A stretch of 16,016 nt of DNA from CAZTXD01 sp964617995 (GTDB taxonomy: Bacteria > Actinomycetota > Acidimicrobiia > Spongiisociales > ZC4RG35), in the NCBI GenBank assembly GCA_964617995.1, contig CAZTXD010000081.1, forward strand, positions 1 to 16,016, read 5' to 3'. The notes below the pieces were generated by a model that was given only the letters and a program-made list of their open reading frames with translations, searched no databases and was not told where the DNA came from. The translations under genes and the position numbers were made by a program. Shown here in pieces: positions 6,932 to 12,679 of this stretch. Numbering within the stretch: position 1 is the first letter of the stretch; each line of letters begins with the position of its first letter.

Positions 6932-8122
6932 CTACCGCTCCCAAAGGGCGTGGACCGAAGGCGGGGCCCGGAACACGAGACCCTCGGGCGGGTGATAGCG
7001 GTCAGGATCCAGTCTCGGTGAGCGCAGTCGATCCAGGACCGCCGCCACGGCCACCCGCGTCTCCAGCCTGGCCAGGTGGATCCCGAGACAGGCGTGGGGC
7101 CCCCGGGCGAACGTGACGTGCTGTCCGGCGTTGCGGCGGTGGACGTCGAAGCGATCGGGCTCGGGGAACACCGAGGGGTCCCGATTGGCGGCGGCCAGGG
7201 AGACCCGAACCAAGTCGCCCCCAGTGATCGAGGCGGGACCGAGATCGATCGTCTTCGTGGCGTAACGGTCGACCACCGACGCCGAAGGCTCGAGTCGCAG
7301 CGCCTCCTCGACGGCGTTGGGGATGAGTGAGCGGTCGGCCAGCACCTCAGAGAGCGCCTCGGGGTCGCCCAGCAGATACTGCAGGGCCAGGGCGGTGCTG
7401 CTCTCGGAAGTGACGATGCCCCCGAAGAGCAGGACCGCCACGTTCGAGACTATCTCATCGAGCGTCAGGTCTCCCCGCTCCTGGATGCCGGCGAGGAGCG
7501 AACTGTCCGCCACGCCGGAGGCCACCGCCGCGTGGAGGTCGGCGAAAGCTTCCCTTCCCCGCTCGGGGACGTCGCTTCCTTCCGTGACGGCATGCACCGC
7601 CGCCACTATCGCCTCGTACCACCCCAGCACGTCGGAAGCATCCACCCCGGCCAGATCGAGGGTCGTCTCCATCGTCTCGATGGCCAGGGGGGCAGCCAGC
7701 TCGGCCCGGAGGTCCCCGCCACCGGCGGCGGCGATCTCGTCGACGAGATCACCTGCCCGGCGGCGGGTCCACTCCAGCAGAGCTTCCCTCACCGCCGGGG
7801 CGCGAAAGGGATCGCCGAATGCCCCGCGGTGCCGGCCATGGTCGAGCCCGTCGAGGGACAGCATGCTGGGCCCGATCACCTGTGCGGTCGAGAAACGAGG
7901 ATCGTCGACGGTGAACGTCTCGGCATCGCGCATCACCGCCATCGCCAGGTCGCGGTCGGTAACCAGCCAGCCGTCGAGGGCAGGCAACCACGACACCGGC
8001 TCCCGGGCGCGGAGCCGGGCGAGCACCGGGTGGGGGTCCCCGGCCAGCTCCTCGACGGTGACAGAGGCACCGATGGGAAACCGCCCCACAGATCCGGGCC
8101 CTCTGTTGATAGAGGAATTCAC
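6932..8122 (-). CDS. Cytochrome P450 (bacterial soluble type)
   Basis: This is a 396-residue soluble heme monooxygenase-type protein. It has the ExxR pair E273/R276, the NRDP region (313-316) leading into FPEPDRFDVHR, and the heme loop FARGPHACLG (338-347) with C345 as the proximal ligand. The I-helix is GGIVTS (234-239): the threonine is kept, but the acidic residue usual before it is Val. The GTG at 8122 is chosen because a TAGGAT -10 box ends 8 nt before it, indicating a leaderless transcript. An ATG at 8179 would add 19 residues but has no clear ribosome site. Longer readings run into the divergent secreted-protein gene. No ferredoxin or reductase gene is adjacent, so electrons must come from elsewhere. 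Substrate is unknown; it is probably transcribed separately from the ABC operon. Confidence 0.93.
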   Translation of the reverse strand: MNSSINRGPGSVGRFPIGASVTVEELAGDPHPVLARLRAREPVSWLPALDGWLVTDRDLAMAVMRDAETFTVDDPRFSTAQVIGPSMLSLDGLDHGRHRGAFGDPFRAPAVREALLEWTRRRAGDLVDEIAAAGGGDLRAELAAPLAIETMETTLDLAGVDASDVLGWYEAIVAAVHAVTEGSDVPERGREAFADLHAAVASGVADSSLLAGIQERGDLTLDEIVSNVAVLLFGGIVTSESSTALALQYLLGDPEALSEVLADRSLIPNAVEEALRLEPSASVVDRYATKTIDLGPASITGGDLVRVSLAAANRDPSVFPEPDRFDVHRRNAGQHVTFARGPHACLGIHLARLETRVAVAAVLDRLRSPRLDPDRYHPPEGLVFRAPPSVHALWER

Positions 8123-8130
8123 CCCGATCG

Positions 8131-8136
8131 ATCCTA
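8131..8136 (-). promoter_or_regulatory. -10 box for a leaderless P450 transcript
   Basis: TAGGAT on the minus strand fits the TANNNT pattern and ends 8 nt before the GTG at 8122, placing transcription start at or next to the start codon. No good -35 is visible. Confidence 0.45.
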
Positions 8137-8173
8137 CCGCTCCCGGGTGGCGCCCATAGCCAACGTCGTGGAT

Positions 8174-8179
8174 TAGCAT
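8174..8179 (+). promoter_or_regulatory. Candidate -10 box of the small secreted-protein gene
   Basis: TAGCAT matches TANNNT and would start a transcript about 40 nt upstream of the GTG at 8229. The -35 region is not recognisable. The same hexamer precedes the gene at 15699. Confidence 0.3.
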
Positions 8180-8216
8180 CCCCGCAGCCCACCGAGGAGT
8201 GTGGGGTGTTTGAGCC

Positions 8217-8224
8217 AAGGGAGG
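8217..8224 (+). promoter_or_regulatory. Ribosome binding site of the small secreted-protein gene
   Basis: AAGGGAGG lies 4 nt before the GTG at 8229. This strong site supports the GTG start and argues that this short gene is real. Confidence 0.7.
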
Positions 8225-8228
8225 CAAC

Positions 8229-8549
8229 GTGAAACGATCGTTGATGGTCGCCGTTTTGGCGGCATTGATGGTCATCGCGATGGGGGCTTCTGCCGCTTTC
8301 GCCGGGGAGATCACCGGCAACGGCAAGAGCCTCAAGAACGACGACGGGACGCTCAACGGGCGCTCTATCTGTGCGTTCTCCGGACTGAATGACACGTACA
8401 CGGGGGATCCCAACGTCCCCGACGAGGACGGGTTCACCCGGACTCAGTCGTGGGGTCAGCTCTCCAAAGAGGTGAGGGACTTCCTGACGACCATCGGACT
8501 CCATCCGGGGTCGGCGTGCAATCCGACGATCGGAGAACCGGCGCACTGA
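8229..8549 (+). CDS. Small secreted protein with signal peptide and two cysteines, unknown function
   Basis: This 106-residue protein starts at GTG. Residues 1-25 are a clear Sec signal peptide: MKRS, a hydrophobic core (about 5-19), then ASAAFA with cleavage before GEITGNGK. The mature protein is about 81 residues, polar, and has exactly two cysteines (C48 and C97) that could form one disulfide outside the cell. Other visible features are an Asp/Asn/Gly-rich first half (SGLNDTYTGD) and a predicted helix around 76-90 (GQLSKEVRDFLTTIG). No lipobox, membrane helix or sortase signal is present. Similar short secreted proteins of unknown role occur in actinobacteria as far as I recall, but I do not recognise a named family. 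It is monocistronic, with its own ribosome site and a downstream hairpin, divergent from the P450. Confidence 0.82.
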   Translation: MKRSLMVAVLAALMVIAMGASAAFAGEITGNGKSLKNDDGTLNGRSICAFSGLNDTYTGDPNVPDEDGFTRTQSWGQLSKEVRDFLTTIGLHPGSACNPTIGEPAH

Positions 8550-8554
8550 GACGA

Positions 8555-8591
8555 CTGTGAGGGGCTGTGAGGCTACTCCGGCCCCTCACAG
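8555..8591 (+). terminator. Terminator-like hairpin after the secreted-protein gene
   Basis: CTGTGAGGGG (8555-8564) and CCCCTCACAG (8582-8591) form a perfect 10-bp stem, extendable by one more pair. It starts 5 nt after the stop codon. No T-run follows, as is common for GC-rich actinobacterial terminators. Confidence 0.65.
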
Positions 8592-8742
8592 ACCGCGCCT
8601 TGCTCGCATGAGCTCGGCCGGTGGTCGCGAGCGTCGTCGCCATCGGGTGGGGCCTGACCCGTGGCATCATCGACGGGTGATCCCCCGCGCCTCCGCCGCA
8701 GAAGGATTCAGCAACGGAGCCTCGCCGACACGGTGTGTCAAG

Positions 8743-8762
8743 AATGGCCTCTGACGGCCATT
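8743..8762. promoter_or_regulatory. Inverted repeat just upstream of the sigma factor gene
   Basis: AATGGCC (8743-8749) pairs with GGCCATT (8756-8762) around a 6-base loop. It ends 20 nt before the sigma factor ATG and could be an operator or a leader hairpin. In the rest of 8592-8782 I see no gene and no convincing promoter. Confidence 0.35.
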
Positions 8763-8782
8763 GAGGGGTTGACGGGACGACG

Positions 8783-9337
8783 ATGGATCGAACAGTGCTC
8801 CCCCCAGATGTCCGGCTCACCCGGCTCTACGAGAGGTACGAGCGTGCGCTGCATGCCTACTGCCTACGGAGGATGTCCGGGGAGGACGCCGCGGACGCGG
8901 TGGCTGCCGTCTTCACCGTCGCTTGGCGCCGCATCCACGAGATCCCGCCCGAGCCCATGGAGCTGCCGTGGCTATACGGAGTGGCGCGTCGGGTGGTCTC
9001 CGAACAACGGCGTTCCATGGGACGGTGGAGGCGTCTGGGCGAACGTCTCTCGGGGATCCGTTGGCCCACGGTGACTTCCCCCGACCACGTCGTAGTTCAG
9101 AGGGCGGAGTACGACCTGGTGTGGGAGGCCCTATGGGCGTTGGCAGAGCAAGACCGGGAGGTGTTGCTCCTGTCGGCCTGGGAGGAGCTGCCCAATCCGC
9201 AGATCGCACAGGTCCTGGGTTGTTCGACGGATGCAGCCGCCCAACGCCTCCACCGGGCGAAGCGACGGCTCGGCGCCCAGTTTCGATCGAGGCAAGGCGT
9301 TCCCGACACCGGGACGAGCGGAAGCGAGCTGCTGTGA
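8783..9337 (+). CDS. ECF-type RNA polymerase sigma factor
   Basis: This is a 184-residue group 4 (extracytoplasmic function) sigma factor. Region 2 spans about 11-78, with RLTRLYERYERAL, the DAADAVAAVFTVAWRR segment (core binding and -10 recognition) and PWLYGVARRVV. Region 4 spans about 111-165, with the closing helix-turn-helix NPQIAQVLGCSTDAAAQRLHRAKRRL (137-162) for -35 recognition. Regions 1 and 3 are absent, as expected. The usual Asp-Glu-Asp character of region 2.2 is partly replaced by alanines (DAADAVAAVF). Its stop overlaps the GTG of the next gene by four bases, the standard arrangement with a cognate anti-sigma factor. The regulon and signal are not evident; autoregulation is likely but no clear ECF promoter was found. 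Confidence 0.92.
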   Translation: MDRTVLPPDVRLTRLYERYERALHAYCLRRMSGEDAADAVAAVFTVAWRRIHEIPPEPMELPWLYGVARRVVSEQRRSMGRWRRLGERLSGIRWPTVTSPDHVVVQRAEYDLVWEALWALAEQDREVLLLSAWEELPNPQIAQVLGCSTDAAAQRLHRAKRRLGAQFRSRQGVPDTGTSGSELL

Positions 9338-10119
9338 GGGATGAGGAAGTCTTCGGGCTGTTGAAGGAAATCAATCCGGTTCCGGACGCGGACAGTGTCT
9401 CAGCATCCCCTCACTCCGAGGAAGGCGTGGACGGGAGTCCAATCATGAAGACAGACGATCGCAGCAGAATCAGCACTCTGCAGCGGCAGCCGATACCGGC
9501 GGGCTCTCGCCGGAGCGGACCGAAGACGGGCCTGGTGGCGGCTGTGATGGCGCTGGTGATCGGCCTGGGTGGATGGGCCTATCTCGGCCGCGACGGTTCC
9601 CGGGTGGCGTCGACATCGACCGGTGTGGGAGAGGCACTGGTGGCCGCGATGGACGCACGCGATGTGGAGTCGGCCGTCTCCTTGCTGGCATCCGACGCTG
9701 AGATCGCGGTTTTCGGTGTGACCACGCCAGATGATGTGCCTGCTCTGTTCGGGTGGTTCGAGACAGTGAATTGGCGATTCGAGACCCAGAGTTGCATCTC
9801 ACCCGTACCCGAGAGCGCTACCTGTTTCGTCTCGCACACCAACCGATGGTCGCGAGCGTTGGGAAGCGAACCGGGCAGCGGAGAGCTGCGGATGACCGTG
9901 GTCGACGGTCGCATCGAGCATGTCACCTACGACTCGTTCCTCAATGGGAGACCGGTGTTCCAAGCCTTCTTCCGGTTCGTCCGGGCAGAGCATCCGGACG
10001 ACGTGGCGAGGATGTGGGAACAGGAGGTCTACAGCGGAGTCCTCGAGCCGAGACTCGACGAGCGCGCCCTGATGCTGTTCGACCAATACTCGGCCGAGTT
10101 CGAGCTGAACGCGAGGTAG
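9334..10119 (+). CDS. Probable anti-sigma factor: single-pass membrane protein with NTF2/SnoaL-like outer domain
   Basis: This 261-residue protein is translated from GTG 9334, overlapping the sigma stop as GTGA. The N-terminus (DEEVFGLLKEINPVPDAD, 3-20) matches the short leader common in ECF-linked membrane regulators. It is followed by a disordered cytoplasmic part, one membrane helix (about 65-84) and an outer region of about 175 residues. That region starts with two helices (GEALVAAMDARDVESAVSLL) and continues with strands and the WFETVNW and RMTVVDGRIEHVTYD segments, resembling an NTF2/SnoaL-like alpha+beta barrel. Two cysteines (C154, C164) sit in it. There is no zinc-binding HxxxCxxC motif, so it is not a ZAS-type anti-sigma. 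Role inferred: it holds the sigma factor at the membrane and releases it on an external signal. Function as anti-sigma is inference from position and N-terminus. Confidence 0.8.
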   Translation: MRDEEVFGLLKEINPVPDADSVSASPHSEEGVDGSPIMKTDDRSRISTLQRQPIPAGSRRSGPKTGLVAAVMALVIGLGGWAYLGRDGSRVASTSTGVGEALVAAMDARDVESAVSLLASDAEIAVFGVTTPDDVPALFGWFETVNWRFETQSCISPVPESATCFVSHTNRWSRALGSEPGSGELRMTVVDGRIEHVTYDSFLNGRPVFQAFFRFVRAEHPDDVARMWEQEVYSGVLEPRLDERALMLFDQYSAEFELNAR

Positions 10120-10249
10120 GTGAGAGCCCCGTCTCGCCACTTCCAATCATGAGCCGGCGCCCTGTGAAGTCCGCAAGGTCTCGCCTCACATCTCTGGCCG
10201 GTGACACGAGCCGGGCACAGGCCCGCGGGACGGTGCCGCCAACATGCCG

Positions 10250-10969
10250 TCAGTCGGTCGGGCCCAACACCTCGTCGAGTAACTCGAGCACCCGACCCCG
10301 GGCACCGGCGTCGGGGTGGTAGACGAGGGTCGAGTGGAGACGGCCCGGGACCTCATCGGTGCTGTCCTCGCCGAAAACACGGCCGATCTCGATCAGCCTC
10401 CCTGCCGGGCAGATGAGGTCGTTCTCATAGCGGAAGGCGGCCAGAGGCTTGCCGGAGGCGGCGGAGGCCATCACGTCGTCCACCGTCGCACCGAGGCTGG
10501 CCACGTTGGGTCGACTCCACGGCGCTCGAAACGGCAGCGACGGCTGGGCGGCTACTCCCCCACCCACCGAGGACCTCATCAGGACCGAGAACACGACTCC
10601 TCCCGTAGCGCACATCCCGATCACCACGACCGGGCGGCCGCTCTCTCGATGAAGGTGGTCGCAGAAGCCGGCGAGCCAGTCGGCGATCCGTGGGCGCCGG
10701 TTGGAGAACAACAAGGTGAGCTGTCGGCTCCAGCACAGCTGGGCCGAGCCCTTGATCATGCCCTGCCCACCTAACGACCCGAATATCAGGGGCATGTGAA
10801 CCAGGCATCCGCCTTCGACGAGCGTGCCGGCGTAATCGGCCGTCTCTTGGCTCAGCCCGCCCAGCTCATGCAGCAGGACCACCCTCCTGGTGGAAGCAGG
10901 ATCGCCGAGGCGAATCACCAACCGCCCCGTGTCCGGGTCGGGGAACCGGTATGAGGGCAACTGGCGCAC
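10250..10969 (-). CDS. Dienelactone hydrolase-like alpha/beta hydrolase
   Basis: This is a 239-residue cytoplasmic alpha/beta hydrolase. The nucleophile elbow is GMCATGG (118-124) with C120, the cysteine nucleophile typical of the dienelactone hydrolase family. The probable acid is D184 (in RYENDLICP) and the base H212 (in LHSTLVYH), with VVLLHELGG (30-38) after an early strand. GTG 10969 is chosen because a GGAGG site lies 5 nt upstream. A TTG at 11008 would overlap the upstream gene and has no such site. It lies 16 nt after the UbiA-family gene, so it is probably the last gene of that operon. Family members hydrolyse lactones or esters; the partner prenyltransferases give no direct hint of the substrate. 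Confidence 0.85.
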   Translation of the reverse strand: MRQLPSYRFPDPDTGRLVIRLGDPASTRRVVLLHELGGLSQETADYAGTLVEGGCLVHMPLIFGSLGGQGMIKGSAQLCWSRQLTLLFSNRRPRIADWLAGFCDHLHRESGRPVVVIGMCATGGVVFSVLMRSSVGGGVAAQPSLPFRAPWSRPNVASLGATVDDVMASAASGKPLAAFRYENDLICPAGRLIEIGRVFGEDSTDEVPGRLHSTLVYHPDAGARGRVLELLDEVLGPTD

Positions 10970-10974
10970 ATCCA

Positions 10975-10979
10975 CCTCC
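10975..10979 (-). promoter_or_regulatory. Ribosome binding site deciding the hydrolase start
   Basis: GGAGG on the minus strand lies 5 nt before GTG 10969, in the 16-nt space after the preceding stop codon. It favours the shorter protein over the TTG start at 11008. Confidence 0.65.
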
Positions 10980-10985
10980 AAGAAC

Positions 10986-11810
10986 CTACCCCAACAAGCC
11001 GAGAGCAAGGAGACCGGGGAACCACATCAGACTGGTGAGGACCTCGCTCTTTCGCAGCCGATGGTCGACGTCGTGCCACAGCCAGGCGATCACGAGAGCG
11101 AGCGGGAAGACCGTTCCCACCCATATCGCCGTCAGGTACATGAGCCCGCCCATTCCGCCGACGACTGGCACCAGGGTGGCGGCAGCGAACACCACCACTC
11201 CGAGAATGACCGCCCGCAAGGTGGCTTGCCTCCCCCAGACCACGGCGGCGGTCCGCCACCCTGACCGAACGTCACCATCGACGTCACCCACCGATTTGAG
11301 CAGCTCGCGGGGAAGTAGGAACAAGACCACGAGTACGGCTGCCGCCCACACAGGTGCCGGGGTCGCCCCCACAGCCCACGCACCCCATACCACGCTGGCC
11401 CCGAAGATGGTGGCGACCCAGAGATGACTCAGCGGGCCTACCCGTCTGATGAGGAGCGAGTAGGCGAGGCCGGCGACGAGGAACCCGATGGCGGCCCGCA
11501 ACTTCTCCACCCCCATGGGGACGGCCAGTGCCACCCCGGCGACGGAAAGCACCGAAGCCGCGGCGATGGCGGTGCCGATTCCGAGCCTGCCGGAGACCAG
11601 GGGCCGCTCGGGACGGTCGAGCCGATCGGCCTCCATGTCGACGACGTCGTTTACGACGTTGGAGGCAGCCGCGATGAGCAGCACCACCGCGGCCGCGGAT
11701 CCGGACACCGACGCGGACACCGGCGCTCCGCCGAGATGGGAGCCGAGCAGCGAGACGCCTGCCGCCCCCAGGCATGCGACAGGACGGACCGCCGCAAGCA
11801 GGGCATTCAC
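10986..11810 (-). CDS. UbiA-family prenyltransferase
   Basis: This is a 274-residue integral membrane prenyltransferase with about nine helices. The first Asp-rich motif is NDVVDMEADR (54-63), followed by RPERPLVSG. The second is GDVDGDVRSGWRT (175-187), preceded by RELLKS. These bind the Mg2+-diphosphate of the prenyl donor. The pattern RPxRPLxSG together with RELLK...DxDGD resembles the geranylgeranylglyceryl-phosphate/chlorophyll-synthase-like branch of UbiA more than the menaquinone (MenA) or decaprenylphosphoryl-ribose branches. That placement is a visual judgement. The GTG start overlaps the preceding gene's stop as GTGA, so the two UbiA proteins are translationally coupled. The acceptor molecule is unknown: a quinone, lipid head group or carotenoid precursor are possible. 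Confidence 0.9.
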   Translation of the reverse strand: MNALLAAVRPVACLGAAGVSLLGSHLGGAPVSASVSGSAAAVVLLIAAASNVVNDVVDMEADRLDRPERPLVSGRLGIGTAIAAASVLSVAGVALAVPMGVEKLRAAIGFLVAGLAYSLLIRRVGPLSHLWVATIFGASVVWGAWAVGATPAPVWAAAVLVVLFLLPRELLKSVGDVDGDVRSGWRTAAVVWGRQATLRAVILGVVVFAAATLVPVVGGMGGLMYLTAIWVGTVFPLALVIAWLWHDVDHRLRKSEVLTSLMWFPGLLALGLLG

Positions 11811-12594
11811 TGCGCCGTGGTCGACTCAACCGTCCAGTGGGTGCCGGGTTGGGGTCGGGGACGGAACAGCCAGCGGTAGGAAGCGAAGGGGAGTACGTAA
11901 CAGGCGACGGCGACCGCCAGCGTCCATCCAGGGACCTGGCCCGCCAGCATCACGAACAGCGAGGCCAGAACCAGGATCAGATGCCAGGCACCCAACACGA
12001 GTTGGCGGTGACGGTCGTAGGCCCGGGCCGCCAGGACCAGGAAGACTCCAGAGAAGCCGCCGAACACCAGCACCGCAGCGAGGCGCAGAGCACCGCCGTC
12101 CTCCCAGGCGAGGAGTATCGGCACCATGGCGATGGTGACGGTGAGGAGGTGGAGGGCCATGGCGTAGCCCAGGTAAGCACCTGCGACCCGGACCGCTCCA
12201 CCCGGTCCGATCCCGGCCCGGAACGTGGTGGCCGTGGTGCGGGCGCCGTGCCGGCGGTCGTTGGCCAGGTCCCGGACGCTNNNNNNNNNNNNNNNNNNNN
12301 NNNNNNNNNNNNNNNNNNNNNNNNNNNNNNNNNNNNNNNNNNNNNNNNNNNNNNNNNNNNNNNNNNNNNNNNNNNNNNNNCGGCCCGCCGCGGGTCGGTC
12401 CGATCGAGCGGCAGGTCGACCACATCGTTGAACAAGTAGGCGAAGACATGGAACGACACCGCCGCAAGGAGGAGGCCGGGCAGCAGACCGATGGAGAGCG
12501 GAGAGTCGGCCGTGCCCGCCCCCAGCAGGACGATCGTTATAGAGGCACCCAGCGTGTCGAATCTCAGGAAGCGGGCGAGCAAGATGGGTGCCAC
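11807..12594 (-). CDS. UbiA-family prenyltransferase, interrupted by an assembly gap
   Basis: This is a second UbiA-family membrane prenyltransferase, upstream in the same operon. The N-terminal part (12594-12381, 71 codons) has LFNDVVDLPLDRTDPRR, the first Asp-rich motif. After the 100-N run, the minus-strand frame starting at 12280 reads VRDLANDRRHGARTT, the second Asp motif, and continues with several helices to the stop at 11807. The two parts are not in frame if the gap is exactly 100, as expected for a placeholder gap. By comparison with the neighbour, about 100 residues are missing. The gene is therefore probably intact in the organism. The GTG start at 12594 has GGGAG 7 nt upstream. 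The C-terminal part (about 150 residues after motif 2) is longer than in the neighbour. Confidence 0.82.
12281..12380. other. Assembly gap (100 N)
   Basis: Exactly 100 undetermined bases lie within the second UbiA-family gene. The round number suggests a scaffolding placeholder of unknown true length. Confidence 0.97.
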
Positions 12595-12601
12595 GTCAGA
12601 T

Positions 12602-12606
12602 CTCCC
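12602..12606 (-). promoter_or_regulatory. Ribosome binding site of the upstream UbiA-family gene
   Basis: GGGAG on the minus strand lies 7 nt before GTG 12594. The divergent promoters for this operon and the plus-strand membrane hydrolase must share 12595-12679, but I cannot assign hexamers with confidence. Confidence 0.5.
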
Positions 12607-12668
12607 ACTCTAATCCGCACCGCTTCAGCGAGACTGCTTGAGTTCGGTACGAGCCGAGACGATCGATC

Positions 12669-12673
12669 GGAGG
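12669..12673 (+). promoter_or_regulatory. Ribosome binding site deciding the membrane hydrolase start
   Basis: GGAGG lies 6 nt before ATG 12680. An in-frame TTG at 12638 lacks such a site, and the residues it would add do not look conserved. Confidence 0.75.
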
Positions 12674-12679
12674 CCCTGG

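Noticed and set aside
8123..8437. An N-terminal extension of the P450 up to 8437
   Set aside because: It would overlap the plus-strand secreted-protein gene, has no P450 homology features, and the GTG at 8122 is preceded by a -10 box at leaderless spacing.
8557..8754. A 65-codon plus-strand open frame between the hairpin and the sigma gene
   Set aside because: It starts inside the terminator-like hairpin, has an Arg-rich composition of no recognisable kind and no ribosome site.
8923..9333. A long upstream extension of the anti-sigma-like frame inside the sigma gene
   Set aside because: It is a shadow of the sigma factor gene with Arg/Gly/Pro-rich composition; the GTGA overlap at 9334 and the NPVPD-type N-terminus mark the real start.
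10120..10249. A bidirectional terminator between the convergent anti-sigma-like and hydrolase genes
   Set aside because: Only short (4-5 bp) or widely spaced inverted repeats and an 8-bp CCCGCGGG palindrome are present; none is convincing.
12281..12380. The N run as a biological low-complexity feature or a frameshift in the UbiA gene
   Set aside because: Exactly 100 Ns is a scaffolding convention; motifs on both sides belong to one UbiA protein, so the frame shift is not biological evidence.
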